The position numbers and the translations under genes were made by a program. The notes under the pieces were generated by a model. That model saw only the letters and a list, made by a program, of their open reading frames with translations. It did not search any database and had not been told where the DNA came from. A stretch of DNA of 64,000 nucleotides from Sporolactobacillus sp. Y61 (GTDB lineage: Bacteria > Bacillota > Bacilli > Bacillales > Sporolactobacillaceae), in NCBI RefSeq assembly GCF_040529185.1, contig NZ_CP159510.1, forward strand, positions 1,426,001 through 1,490,000, written 5' to 3'. How positions within the stretch are numbered: the stretch's first letter is position 1; each line of letters opens with the position of its first letter. Below, in pieces: positions 8,538 through 16,540 of this stretch.

Positions 8538-8840
8538 AATAAATTTATAAGTAGAATTGATGGTGTATCATTTTGGATAAATGTTATTTTTGATGACAAT
8601 CGAATGAAAATTATCGAATTAAGTGATGCTAATGAAACATTTCAAAACTCATATAATGATTGGTCAAATTATAGATACGAGAAAAAAAGAGAAGCACACG
8701 ATAGGTGGATCTTACGACAATTAGGGAGACCATTTGAAGAAAAAACAAATGCATTGACTTTTAATCGAAGTTGGGGAAGTGCTACTTCCTATACTGATAT
8801 GAAAAATGGCGAAGTGAAAATTATGATATCTTATAAATAA
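8532..8840 (+). pseudogene. Probable immunity protein fused to the orphan toxin tip
   Basis: The reading frame of the orphan tip runs without a stop into about 100 residues that look like a separate protein: NKFISRIDGVSFWINVIFDD, a charged helix, then NRSWGSATSYTDMKNGEVKI before the stop. Immunity proteins of this size normally follow the toxin gene. The fused arrangement suggests a small deletion removed the toxin stop and the immunity start. A TTG at 8532 could serve as an independent start. The family is unknown to me; the immunity role is inferred from position and AT-rich composition. Confidence 0.45.
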
Positions 8841-8965
8841 ATTAGCTTTGCTAAAGAACCGTAAGAGTACATGATTTAATGCATCTTTGCGGATTTTATT
8901 TTCGAAATAGAATCTAAAGTGACTAATAATCTAAAAACCATTCGAAAGTAATACCATGTGAATAA
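8841..8965. other. AT-rich spacer between toxin cassettes
   Basis: No start codon, terminator or recognisable coding sequence is seen. The base composition matches the neighbouring imported tips. Confidence 0.4.
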
Positions 8966-9301
8966 CCGAAAAAACGTGTTTTAACGAATAATATTACAAG
9001 AGAATTCAGATTGGGCAAGTCTGAAACTACAACAATGAAGCCTGGTACAATTATCGATAGATTTGGTTACGAAGCTGGAACGTTTGTTTCACCTTATGGA
9101 GTTCCATATGAAATGCGCTCATTAACTCCTGAAACATATTTAAAGCCATATAAGGTTTATGTAATAAGAAAACCAATAGAAGTGCAAGTTGGAAAAATTG
9201 CTCCATGGTTTGATGAATCAGGTCACGGCATTCAATATGAGCTGAATCAATCAGTAAGAAGTTTAATAAATAAAGGAATAATTGGAAGGATAGGAAAATG
9301 A
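8966..9301 (+). pseudogene. Orphan TNT-type toxin tip (second TNT)
   Basis: The frame is open from 8966 to the stop at 9301 and encodes a second TNT C-terminal domain: IDRFGYEAGTFVSPYG, YKVYVIRKP, VGKIAPWFDESGHGIQYEL, INKGIIGRIGK. It shares the arginine and glutamine positions of the TNT family but diverges in sequence from the intact toxin at 4242. There is no N-terminal LXG part and no good start with a ribosome binding site (a TTG at 9011 is possible), so it is a displaced cassette. Its last codon overlaps the next gene. Confidence 0.75.
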
Positions 9302-9537
9302 TTATGAAAAAAAATGAATTACAGCAATTGTTAACTACTGCTAATATTCCTGTGGATTTATACAAATTAAATGGAGGGTTGCCCAATGAAGCATTTTGTT
9401 TAAATAACAATAAAGAAAATAATGTTTGGGAAGTATATTATAGCGAGCGCGGGTTGAAATCACAGTTAAAGAAATTTAACTCAGAAGATGAGGCTTGTGA
9501 TTATTTTTATAAAACAATGTTAGAATTTCTAAATTGA
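9298..9537 (+). CDS. Putative immunity protein of the second TNT tip
   Basis: A 79-residue protein whose ATG overlaps the stop of the TNT fragment as ATGA, a classic toxin-immunity junction. It has the conserved-looking block LYKLNGGLPNEAFCL followed by WEVYYSERGLKSQLKKF and a C-terminal helix with EDEACDYFYK. I associate this family with genes placed after TNT toxins in Bacillota, but I know no formal name. It differs completely from the immunity gene at 6307 although both toxins are TNT-type. It appears intact; whether it is expressed without an upstream promoter is unclear. Confidence 0.62.
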   Translation: MIMKKNELQQLLTTANIPVDLYKLNGGLPNEAFCLNNNKENNVWEVYYSERGLKSQLKKFNSEDEACDYFYKTMLEFLN

Positions 9538-9587
9538 TAGCATTTATCCGATTAACTATCGTCGTTTAATTATGTACCTCGGAATAA

Positions 9588-10240
9588 CCGAAGGAAAAGA
9601 TGCCGAGATATAGAGAGCCTGTAAAGAAAAACTTGAGGCTTATGGGCGCTGTACCCAAAACGTCACAGAAGTCTGCATGGATATGTCTGCGGCCTTTATT
9701 AAAGGGGCTTCCGACTACTTTCCGGACGCGTCGATTACCTTTGACAAGTTCCATGTGATTCAGGAAGCCAACCGGGCGGTCGATGTCGTACGCCGGAACG
9801 AACGGAATCGTTGTGCCGATTTAAAGAATACGCGTTATATCTGGCTGAAGAACGAGAAGAACCTGACGAAAAAGCAGAAAGAAACCCTCGATAAGTTGAA
9901 GGACAGCGAACTGGATACAGCCAAAGCCTACCGCATGCGCCTATGCCTTCAGGAGATCTACAAATATCCGGCTCAAATTGCACCGGCGGTGCTTGAAGAC
10001 TGGATCCAATGGGGCCTGCGCTGCCGGCTGGCCCCCATGGTGGATCTCGCAAAGACACTGAAAAAGCATTACGGCGGTGTGGTCAGGTGGTTCCAATCCC
10101 AACTCAACAATGGGATATTGGAAGGTATCAACAGCCTATTCCAGGCCGCGAAGCGGAAAGCCAGAGGCTACCGCTCCGATAAGAATATCATCGCCATGGT
10201 CTATCTGCTTGCCGGGAAATTAGACTTCGCACAAAAATAA
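9588..10240 (+). pseudogene. ISL3-family transposase fragment, 3' part
   Basis: Corresponds to the C-terminal two thirds of an ISL3 transposase: MDMSAAFIKGASDYFPDA, FDKFHVIQEANRAVDVVRR, then NGILEGINSLFQAAKRKARG and GYRSDKNIIAMVYL, including the DDE-domain end. The 5' part is missing, and a TGG codon upstream has become TAG. It shares about 300 bp with the oppositely oriented ISL3 fragment at 12796-13731. Confidence 0.85.
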
Positions 10241-10246
10241 AAGAAC

Positions 10247-10385
10247 AGGCATCAGTGCGGAGCCACGTATCGCTCACAACCGAACCCGTTCCCTTGTCCA
10301 TGGATTAGTCTGTCCATTCTGGAGAGGTTTATTCAGGCATCAGACGGTGAACGTGGAGCGAGCAATTGAACCCGTTCCCTTGTCC
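10247..10385. repeat. Two imperfect direct repeats of about 52 bp
   Basis: Units at 10247-10299 and 10335-10385 both begin AGGCATCAG, contain an ACGT..CG block, and end GAACCCGTTCCCTTGTCC. They lie between the ISL3 fragment and the split immunity gene. They may be transposase-binding sites of the ISL3 right end or part of an unrelated element. Confidence 0.55.
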
Positions 10386-10702
10386 GATTTTCATAGATTA
10401 TCTGGAAACTACTTTACCAAACTTTGTCCTATTTCACGGGTTTTAGCGAAGAGCCTTAATTTTAGCTAAGAATATCATCATCATATTCTAGTATTTGTAT
10501 TTCAATTGTTTTATCTCTTTTAACTCGACTTCGACAGTTGTAGGCACAATCTTTCAAGTGAGCGATTAAAGGAATCCCGTGTCCTAGGAATTTTTTTAAA
10601 TTATCCACATGTGTATAATAGGTCATCTAAAAGTTATCCATAGGCACACATCTGTGGATAACCATGCTTGATGTTGAAACTCACCTGTAATATAATATAG
10701 GC

Positions 10703-12368
10703 ATGTACTTACGAAGGGTTTCTCGAAAAAATAAAGATGGTCGTACAGTAGCCTATCTGCAGCTGGCTCAAAATGAGTGGGATTCCAAGGCCAAATATGC
10801 CAAAGCAAGGGTGATTTATTCGTTCGGTCGCGAGGATCAACTGGATGTTGACGCGCTCCGTCGGCTGGTGGAAAGCATTTCAAGGTATCTCTCTCCTGAA
10901 GAAGCCCTGCGGGCTCAGTCTGAGATTGGTCAGGCGGCTGATTTTGCTTTCAAAGCATCCAAAAGGCTGGGTGGAGTCTGGACACTGGATCAGCTCTGGA
11001 AAATGCTGAGCATGGACCAGATCATTCATGAATTATTGGCGGGTCGTAAACATGATATCGACGTCGAACGACTCATCTTCGCTACGGTAGCCAATCGAGC
11101 TCTGGATCCAATCAAGCAAGCTGGGGCTTGAGGAGTGGATACAGGATGAAGTGGCACTGCCTGGACTCAATGAGGCACATGTCCATCAGTTTTACCGTGC
11201 CATGGATTTACTTCTGGAAATGCGCAGCCAGCTGGAGGAACAGGTTTATTTTTCGACAGCGAATCTACTGAATCTTGAAGTCGACCTGATCTATTTTGAT
11301 ACAACCTCGTCCTACTTTGAGGTTGAGCCCCAGAAAGCTCCGGAAAAGGAAAATCTGCGAAAGCTGGGCTATTCCAAAGACAAACGTCCGGATCTGCTGC
11401 AGGTGGTCATCGGCATGGCCGTTACGAAGGAAGGCTTGCCCATCCGATGCTGGGTCTGGCCAGGTAACACGGCGGATAAAACAGTCGTTGAAGAGGCCAA
11501 AAAGGATTTAGTTGGCTGGAAGCTGGGACGGGTGATCAGTGTGATGGACCGTGGCTTTTCCACGGAGGACAATCTAACGACGCTGCAGCGTGCCGGAGGG
11601 CATTATATTGTTGGTGAGCCCATGCGTTCCGGTAAGAAAATTGTGGATGAAGCGATGTCCCGCAAGGGACGTTATCAAAAGGTTCGCAACCATCTTGAGG
11701 TTAAGGAGATTGTCGTCGGGGACGGAGAAAAGCGGCAGCGTTTTATCCTCGCCTACAACTCAAAAGAAGCAGAGAAAGATAAGAAACAGCGGGAACGACT
11801 GGTTCGTGATTTGGAGATGGCTCTGGAAGACTTACATCAGTTGCCTGAAAAGAAGCATACCAAAGCGGCCTGTGCCCTGCGGTCACATAAGCTTTATGGT
11901 CGTTATCTTCGCCAGCTGAAGGACGGGCAGCTGAGAATTAATCGGCAGGCGCTTCGAGATGCGGCGCGTTATGACGGGAAATACCTGATTCGAACATCGG
12001 ATGATACCCTGTCCGCAGAAGAAGTGGCGCTGGGATACAAGAACCTGATGGCTGTAGAAAATGGATTCCGAACCTTAAAGTCTACACTCTGTCTTCGACC
12101 GATGTACCATCGGATCGAGGATCGGATTAAGACGCACGTTTTACTGAACTGGCTGGCTCTGCTTCTTATTCGGCTGGCGGAACTGAAGACCGGTGAAACC
12201 TGGCCAAAACTGAAACATACCATGGATCAGATGGTTCTGGGCAAATTTTCTTCAAAAAAAGGAGACTTCTATCAAAGGACGGAAATCACCGCAAAACAGC
12301 ATGAAATCATTAAGGCTCTTGGGATAAAGGTCCCTCGAAAGATATGTCGAATCGACCTTAAATCCTAG
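10703..12368 (+). pseudogene. IS1634-family transposase, frameshifted
   Basis: DDE transposase in two frames. The first part (10703-11131) begins MYLRRVSRKNKDGRTVAYLQ and ends in ANRALDP. The second part (to 12368) continues with SSKLGLEEWIQDE and contains IYFDTTSSYFE, SVMDRGFSTEDNL and NGFRTLKSTLCLRP, the catalytic D, D and E regions of this family. One extra base around 11105-11109 causes the shift. Total length would be about 555 residues. The site is not a slippery heptamer, so programmed frameshifting is unlikely and the copy is probably inactive. Confidence 0.85.
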
Positions 12369-12387
12369 ATACACACATATAAAAATT

Positions 12388-12431
12388 AAAAGTCCGAAAA
12401 CAGGCTACCTGTCGCCTTTTTTCGGACTTTT
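12388..12431 (+). terminator. Terminator at the end of the IS1634-type transposase
   Basis: Inverted repeat AAAAGTCCGAAAA / TTTTTTCGGACTTTT with an internal ACAGG/CCTGT stem, 20 nt after the transposase stop. The A and T runs on both sides would make it work in both directions and shield the transposase from outside transcription. Confidence 0.7.
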
Positions 12432-12795
12432 GTGTACCTAGAAACTGTCGAAGTCGAGTTTAATCAGCTCTTCAACTGTGGTTTCATCTATCTGTCTTTT
12501 TGTTTGACGTAATACTTGTGTTATCTCCAGCGATACATTATATTTTTTCAAAACTTTTAATAGTATCTAACAAATCTTGCAGCTTCTCTGGAGTCTTTAA
12601 ATAATCCCAAGTCAAAACAGGAAGTTGATTTTCAATTTGTTTTTTAACTTTACTAATCGATTCGCCACTATATTTTCTAATTTGGGGTATGAGCTTGTTT
12701 GCATTATCTACGCTTATAAATTTCACTTCAATTGTATTACCCATACAAATCTTAACCCCCTAAAAGTCTTTAATTTTATTTATCTACTCTCCTGG

Positions 12796-13731
12796 TATGC
12801 TGGCACAGGCGCATGCGGTAGGCCTTGGCTGTATCCAGTTCGCTGTCCTTCAACTTATCGAGGGTTTTTTATGCTTTTTCGTCAGGTTCTTCTCGTTCTT
12901 CAGCCAGATATAACGCGTATTCTTTAAATCGGCACAACGATTCCGTTCGTTCCGGCGTACGACATCGACCGCCCGGTTGGCTTCCTGAATCACATGGAAC
13001 TTGTCAAAGGTAATCGACGCGTCCGGAAAGTAGTCGGAAGCCCTTTTAATAAAGGCCGCAGACATATCCATGCAGACTTCTGTGACGTTTTGGACACGGC
13101 CCCCATGGGCTTCGAGTTTTTCTTTACAGGCTCTCCATGTCTCGGCATCTTTCCCTTTGGCGACGTGGATGACATTTTTCTTTTCGGAATCCACAAAGAT
13201 CGTAATATAATTGTGCCCGCGCTTTGAGGAGGTCTCGTCGGTATTAATCTTTGTCACCTGGGACAAGTCCTGAACAGCTAAAGCGTGATCTACATAATGA
13301 TGCAGAATCCGCCATAGTCGGGTATCATGTTCACCGACCAGACGGCTGACCGCGTTCATCGGCATATCTTTAACCAATTTCATAATCCAGGCATCAAAAA
13401 GTTTGGTAAAACCCGCACGGGGCTTGATGGCCCATGGAATTTCCACCCGCTGTTTTTTACCACACTTTTTACAATCTGTCCTCGGATGTTCCGCGTGGAT
13501 GTAGCAGGGGTATTCTAAAAAGTTCAGATGCCTCCACGTACGATCGTAATCAGCGATATCATAGATCGGCTGGTGTCCGGCACCACAGTTTGGACACGAT
13601 AACAGCGCTTCTTTGTAGACTTTTAAATAAACATCCAACTTTTTTTGGCTTTCGTTGAAGATACAGTCATGAACGTACCAGGGTTCTGTAATATGGAATA
13701 AGTTTTCCAGGTCATTGAATTCTACTAACAT
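12796..13731 (-). pseudogene. ISL3-family transposase fragment, 5' part
   Basis: On the minus strand, the N-terminal ~290 residues of an ISL3 transposase: start MLVEFNDLENLFHITEPW, zinc-finger cysteines in CPNCGAG and CKKCGKK, the first catalytic region INTDETSSKRGHNY, and the shared block MDMSAAFIKRASDYFPDA. The frame ends prematurely and the element is cut at about 12796. It overlaps in sequence with the plus-strand fragment at 9588 but is a separate copy. Its left end, near 13765, abuts the ADP-ribosyltransferase tip. Confidence 0.85.
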
Positions 13732-13763
13732 TTGAAAACCACCTGTCGTTTTTAATTAGGTAG

Positions 13764-14174
13764 TTTCCAGTATTTCCAGGTTCATTCATTTTAATCAGCG
13801 AAGAAGCGATTAAGTTACCTCAAGATATTACTGTTTATAGAGGGACTGACTCAAGACCTTTTGAACAATTATTAGAGATAGATCAATTAACTGGAGAATA
13901 TAATTGGCACACTTTAATTGGAAAAACTTTTAAAGAGTATGCATTTTTAAGTACTTCTGTCGAACAAAGAGCAGCTTTTAATCACTTAAATGTGTCTTGG
14001 GAAATTAATCTGCCTAAAGGAACTACTGGAGGAATGTTAAATCAAGTAAGCAACTACCCGATAGAAGCAGAATTTTTACTTAATGCAGGGCAAGAATTTC
14101 TAATTTCAGACACCAAAGTGGATAGTTTTGGTAATGTTAAGGTAATAATGGATTTAATTTTAAATTCAAAGTAG
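13764..14174 (+). pseudogene. ADP-ribosyltransferase toxin tip (N-terminally cut)
   Basis: The frame is open from 13764 to the stop at 14174 without a proper start; about 130 residues are left. It carries the R-S-E class ADP-ribosyltransferase signature in order: VYRGTDSRP (NAD-binding arginine), FKEYAFLSTS (STS motif), and EAEFLLNAGQEF (E-x-E, catalytic glutamates). This is the C-terminal half of a VIP2/ADPRT_exoenzyme-like domain. The ISL3 fragment replaced its N-terminus, and presumably the LXG portion. All three catalytic motifs survive, so the tip could be active if re-fused. It is followed 11 nt later by an ADP-ribosylglycohydrolase gene. Confidence 0.8.
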
Positions 14175-14185
14175 GAGGTCATTCT

Positions 14186-15208
14186 ATGAGCAGGAGAATG
14201 GTGGATCGATGGGAAGATGACAATAAAAGTTATTTAAAATTGAATATTAAAAATAGAATTTATCCTACTTTGTATGGTTTAGTAATTGGGGATTGTTTAG
14301 GGGTACCAGTAGAATTTAAAAAAAGAGGGACTTTCACTATTGCCGATATGGAAGGTTATGGAACCTATAATCAACCTAAAGGGACATGGTCAGATGATTC
14401 CTCATTAACGTTTTGCTTAATGGAGAATATTGTGGAAAATGGTGATGAAGCTTCATTGTTACGGAAATTTGTAAAATATAAAGAAGAGGGGTATCTAACC
14501 CCATATGGTGCAATGTTTGATATTGGAAACACTACAATAGAAGCGGTAAACCGTTTCCTGGGGGGATCATCACCCAGTCAATGCGGTGGCAAAGAAGAGT
14601 ATGACAATGGAAATGGTGCTCTAATGAGAATTGCGCCTTTAGCATTTATATTATGTAGCAATTTTAACTTTATTGAAAAGTGTAATGTAATTAAAAAGTA
14701 TACGGAGTTGACACATGCGCATCCAAGATCAATAGTCGGCTCGATTATCTATATTCAGCTGTTAATCGCAATGTATTTAAACAATTCCATTAATTTATCT
14801 ATTTCAGGAATAGAGAAACTGTTCAAAACAAATTTCAATGAAAATCATGTATATAGAAAAGAGTTAGAGAGTTATAAGAGAATTTTTCAAGACGGTTTTT
14901 TTGACTTAAAAGAAAATGAAATAAAATCAAGTGGATATGTAGTGGATACACTGGAAGCAGCTATTTGGTGTTTAGGTACAACAAAGACCTTTGAAGGAGC
15001 GGTATTAAAGGCAGTTAATTTAGGTGGAGATACAGATACGATAGCTTCTATTACTGGAAGTTTGGCGGGGATTTACTATAAAATGGATGCTATCCCGGAA
15101 AAGTGGATAAGACAAATTGCAAGTAAAGAAAAAGTTGATGAGTTAATTAATAGATTCATGTTGTATTGTGCAAATCAAGCGGTAATTAAGGAATATGGTG
15201 AGTTATAA
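14186..15208 (+). CDS. ADP-ribosylglycohydrolase (DraG/ARH-like), probable immunity enzyme
   Basis: A 340-residue intact protein of the ARH family, which removes ADP-ribose from proteins using a two-metal centre. The fold start LYGLVIGDCLGVPVEF, the metal motif WSDDSSLTFCL at about residues 69-79, and the C-terminal motif LGGDTDTIASITGSLAG at about 272-288 are all present. It begins with ATG after a strong AGGAGGT, 11 nt behind the ADP-ribosyltransferase tip, and is AT-rich like the tip. Family knowledge: ARH enzymes act as immunity proteins against ADP-ribosylating interbacterial toxins, for example the Tre1-Tri1 pair. Inference: this gene protects against the neighbouring toxin. A housekeeping ARH is the alternative. 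Confidence 0.82.
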   Translation: MSRRMVDRWEDDNKSYLKLNIKNRIYPTLYGLVIGDCLGVPVEFKKRGTFTIADMEGYGTYNQPKGTWSDDSSLTFCLMENIVENGDEASLLRKFVKYKEEGYLTPYGAMFDIGNTTIEAVNRFLGGSSPSQCGGKEEYDNGNGALMRIAPLAFILCSNFNFIEKCNVIKKYTELTHAHPRSIVGSIIYIQLLIAMYLNNSINLSISGIEKLFKTNFNENHVYRKELESYKRIFQDGFFDLKENEIKSSGYVVDTLEAAIWCLGTTKTFEGAVLKAVNLGGDTDTIASITGSLAGIYYKMDAIPEKWIRQIASKEKVDELINRFMLYCANQAVIKEYGEL

Positions 15209-15303
15209 AAAAAGAATTAGTTACCGAACAAATTAAAATGGCCGGAAGTATGATTACTGAACAGTTAAAGAGTACCTATCCAAATGTTAAATTAACTCAA
15301 TGA
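15209..15303 (+). pseudogene. Short open remnant after the ARH gene
   Basis: Right after the ARH stop the frame encodes about 31 residues (KMAGSMITEQLKSTYPNVKL and a stop at 15301). It looks like the start of a small AT-rich protein cut off by the downstream element. No family can be named. Confidence 0.35.
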
Positions 15304-15339
15304 TTATAGGTGACGGTGGCCACGTCATCGGCCCCCTTT

Positions 15340-15783
15340 TGCCAAAAAATAGGCCACCTAATGCCAAGAATTAGTCCACCTTCTGCCATAATTTGATCCA
15401 TAGGTATTGAATAATGCCTTTTGTCCACGCCCAGTGAACAGGCCGCTATTTCGAAGATTTCGATCATGATGATTGGCGGTGGAAAAATTAGAGAAAAATC
15501 CTAGTAAGATTCATCAATAGATGGCCGGTTCTGGCCCTTCCCTATCTAACTACTACGACCATTTTCTTTGAGGTTCTGACAAGGGCGACCGTAGGGAGGG
15601 CGGAGCCTTTACCCTTGCCAGGTTCTCAGAGAAAGTGGATACTCTCTCAAGATAGGGAAAGGGAACAGCGCAGAAACTGACGGGGCTCACCATCTGCCTC
15701 CTGGTCTATTTACTTGCAGAAGGTGGCTCATGTTGTGGCAGAACATGGCCTACTTTTTGGCACGAGTGGCCTATTTCGATGGC
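15340..15783. mobile_element. IS21-like end remnant (MITE) without transposase
   Basis: The left end has three tandem 22-bp units starting at 15340, 15362 and 15384, each of the form TGCCAnnAnnTAGGCCACC. The right end (15718-15783) carries three inverted units of the same form. Multiple 22-bp transposase-binding repeats at both ends are typical of IS21-family elements. The ~310 bp between them have no open frame but form a long inverted repeat. It appears to be an internally deleted, non-autonomous copy. Confidence 0.6.
15531..15666. repeat. Large imperfect hairpin inside the IS21-like remnant
   Basis: CCCTTCCCTATCT pairs with AGATAGGGAAAGGG. Further in, CATTTTCTTTGAGGTTCTGA with CAAGGG pairs with CCCTTG, AGGTTCTCAGAGAAAG and G, with few mismatches. 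A loop of about 26 nt, rich in GGGAGGGCGGAG, is left. It could fold as one long RNA or cruciform structure; its function is unknown. Confidence 0.5.
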
Positions 15784-15949
15784 CGCCTTCAATAGGGATG
15801 GAGAAGGTACAATTGGAAAATATTGTTTCTGATTTTAAGGCTTTCAAACCTGTGAATAAAGATGTATAAAAAAGGCACTCTACTACCTTGAATTTCTAAT
15901 AATTTGGAGCCCATTGGATTTAAGTCAATCTTTTGGACACCATTCGAGC

Positions 15950-15984
15950 AGCACCCTCACATTGGGATGAGGGTGCTGTTTTTT
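15950..15984 (+). terminator. Strong rho-independent terminator upstream of the T7SS operon
   Basis: Perfect 10-bp stem AGCACCCTCA / TGAGGGTGCT with an 8-nt loop, followed by G and TTTTTT. It would block read-through from the toxin island into the yuk operon. Confidence 0.85.
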
Positions 15985-16004
15985 GCTTAATAGAAATTCT
16001 GCCA

Positions 16005-16150
16005 GGGCGGCGCAGCCTACAAAATGGTGCGCAGCATGAATGAATGAATGAAGACGTCCGGCCATGCACTGAACACCTGCGACCGGACAGGCCAGCCGTT
16101 CAAGTTGCTCAGCCAGAGTGAGAAACACATCGATGCTGCCTGCCCCACAT
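16005..16150 (+). pseudogene. Fossil of an LXG toxin pre-tip region
   Basis: This stretch aligns with about 5230-5370 of the intact LXG toxin: GGCGGCGCAGCCTACAAAA, then GCACTGAACACCTGCGACC, then TTGCTCAGCCAGAGTGAGAA match the toxin's GGTALYKTTRG, ALNTYDQAN and LKVLSQSEKG codons. No frame is maintained. It shows that another LXG gene, or the rearranged end of one, once lay directly before the yuk operon. Confidence 0.6.
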
Positions 16151-16343
16151 AACGTCCCCGGGATCGACACCTGCGCCCCGGAAAAATCCGAAGTGTGAAT
16201 ACATGTATCGTGAAGCTGAATCACTTATCTGGGGACGATACGGAATGCCAAATGGGGAAAAAGGCCTGATAAATCCATACTGTTTTCATGATATTTCTTT
16301 CAGCGTGCGGGATTTTTCGGGGTTTTTCGTGACTTATGGCGGT

Positions 16344-16372
16344 GCCCTTCTGGAATTTATGTGTTTTATAAT
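16344..16372 (+). promoter_or_regulatory. Probable promoter of the yuk T7SS operon
   Basis: TATAAT at 16367-16372 in the context GTGTTTTATAATGTGAG, about 170 nt before yukE, with no good TTGACA at the expected -35 distance, so an activator may be needed. The 5' leader (about 160 nt) is also conserved in the upstream duplicate, including AGAAAGTGCTTACTTCAC. Confidence 0.5.
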
Positions 16373-16540
16373 GTGAGAAAGAAAGTGCTTACTTCACATA
16401 AGCGTCACAGAAAAGTCGCATGTTTTTCAAATAATCCGGAAAACTTCTGTTGAAAAATGCTCAGCGATCAATCCGCTTTATGGTGGATTCATCATAATAT
16501 ACGCACACCAAGTTGTGCAATAACCCGAGGAGGTTTTTTC

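Larger units (their letters stand above)
10524..12458 (+). mobile_element. IS1634-family insertion sequence (1935 bp)
   Basis: Perfect 16-bp terminal inverted repeats CTCGACTTCGACAGTT (10524-10539) and its complement (12443-12458) enclose one transposase gene. They are flanked by a 5-bp target duplication TTTAA (10519-10523 and 12459-12463). Sharp ends and a clean duplication indicate a fairly recent insertion into the small immunity-like gene. Confidence 0.88.
10462..12744 (-). pseudogene. Small immunity-like gene split by an IS1634-type element
   Basis: On the minus strand, an ATG at 12744 preceded by a GGGGG ribosome binding site opens a protein beginning MGNTIEVKFISVDNANKLI. It continues through SGESISKVKKQIENQL, shifts by one base at an A6 run near 12543-12548, then reads VSLEITQVLRQTKRQIDETT. 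It is cut by the IS at 12459. Joining the sequence beyond the IS at 10523 with one TTAAA copy removed restores the frame (EELIKRDKTIEIQILEYDDD) to a stop at 10462. The whole protein would be about 110 residues. It is AT-rich like the other immunity genes; the family is unknown to me. Confidence 0.6.

Noticed and set aside
10247..10385. Possible CRISPR array
   Set aside because: Only two imperfect long repeats, a single spacer-like gap and no cas genes; it fits an element end better.
11100..11155. Programmed frameshift in the IS1634-type transposase
   Set aside because: No slippery heptamer or following pseudoknot is seen; one inserted base explains the break.
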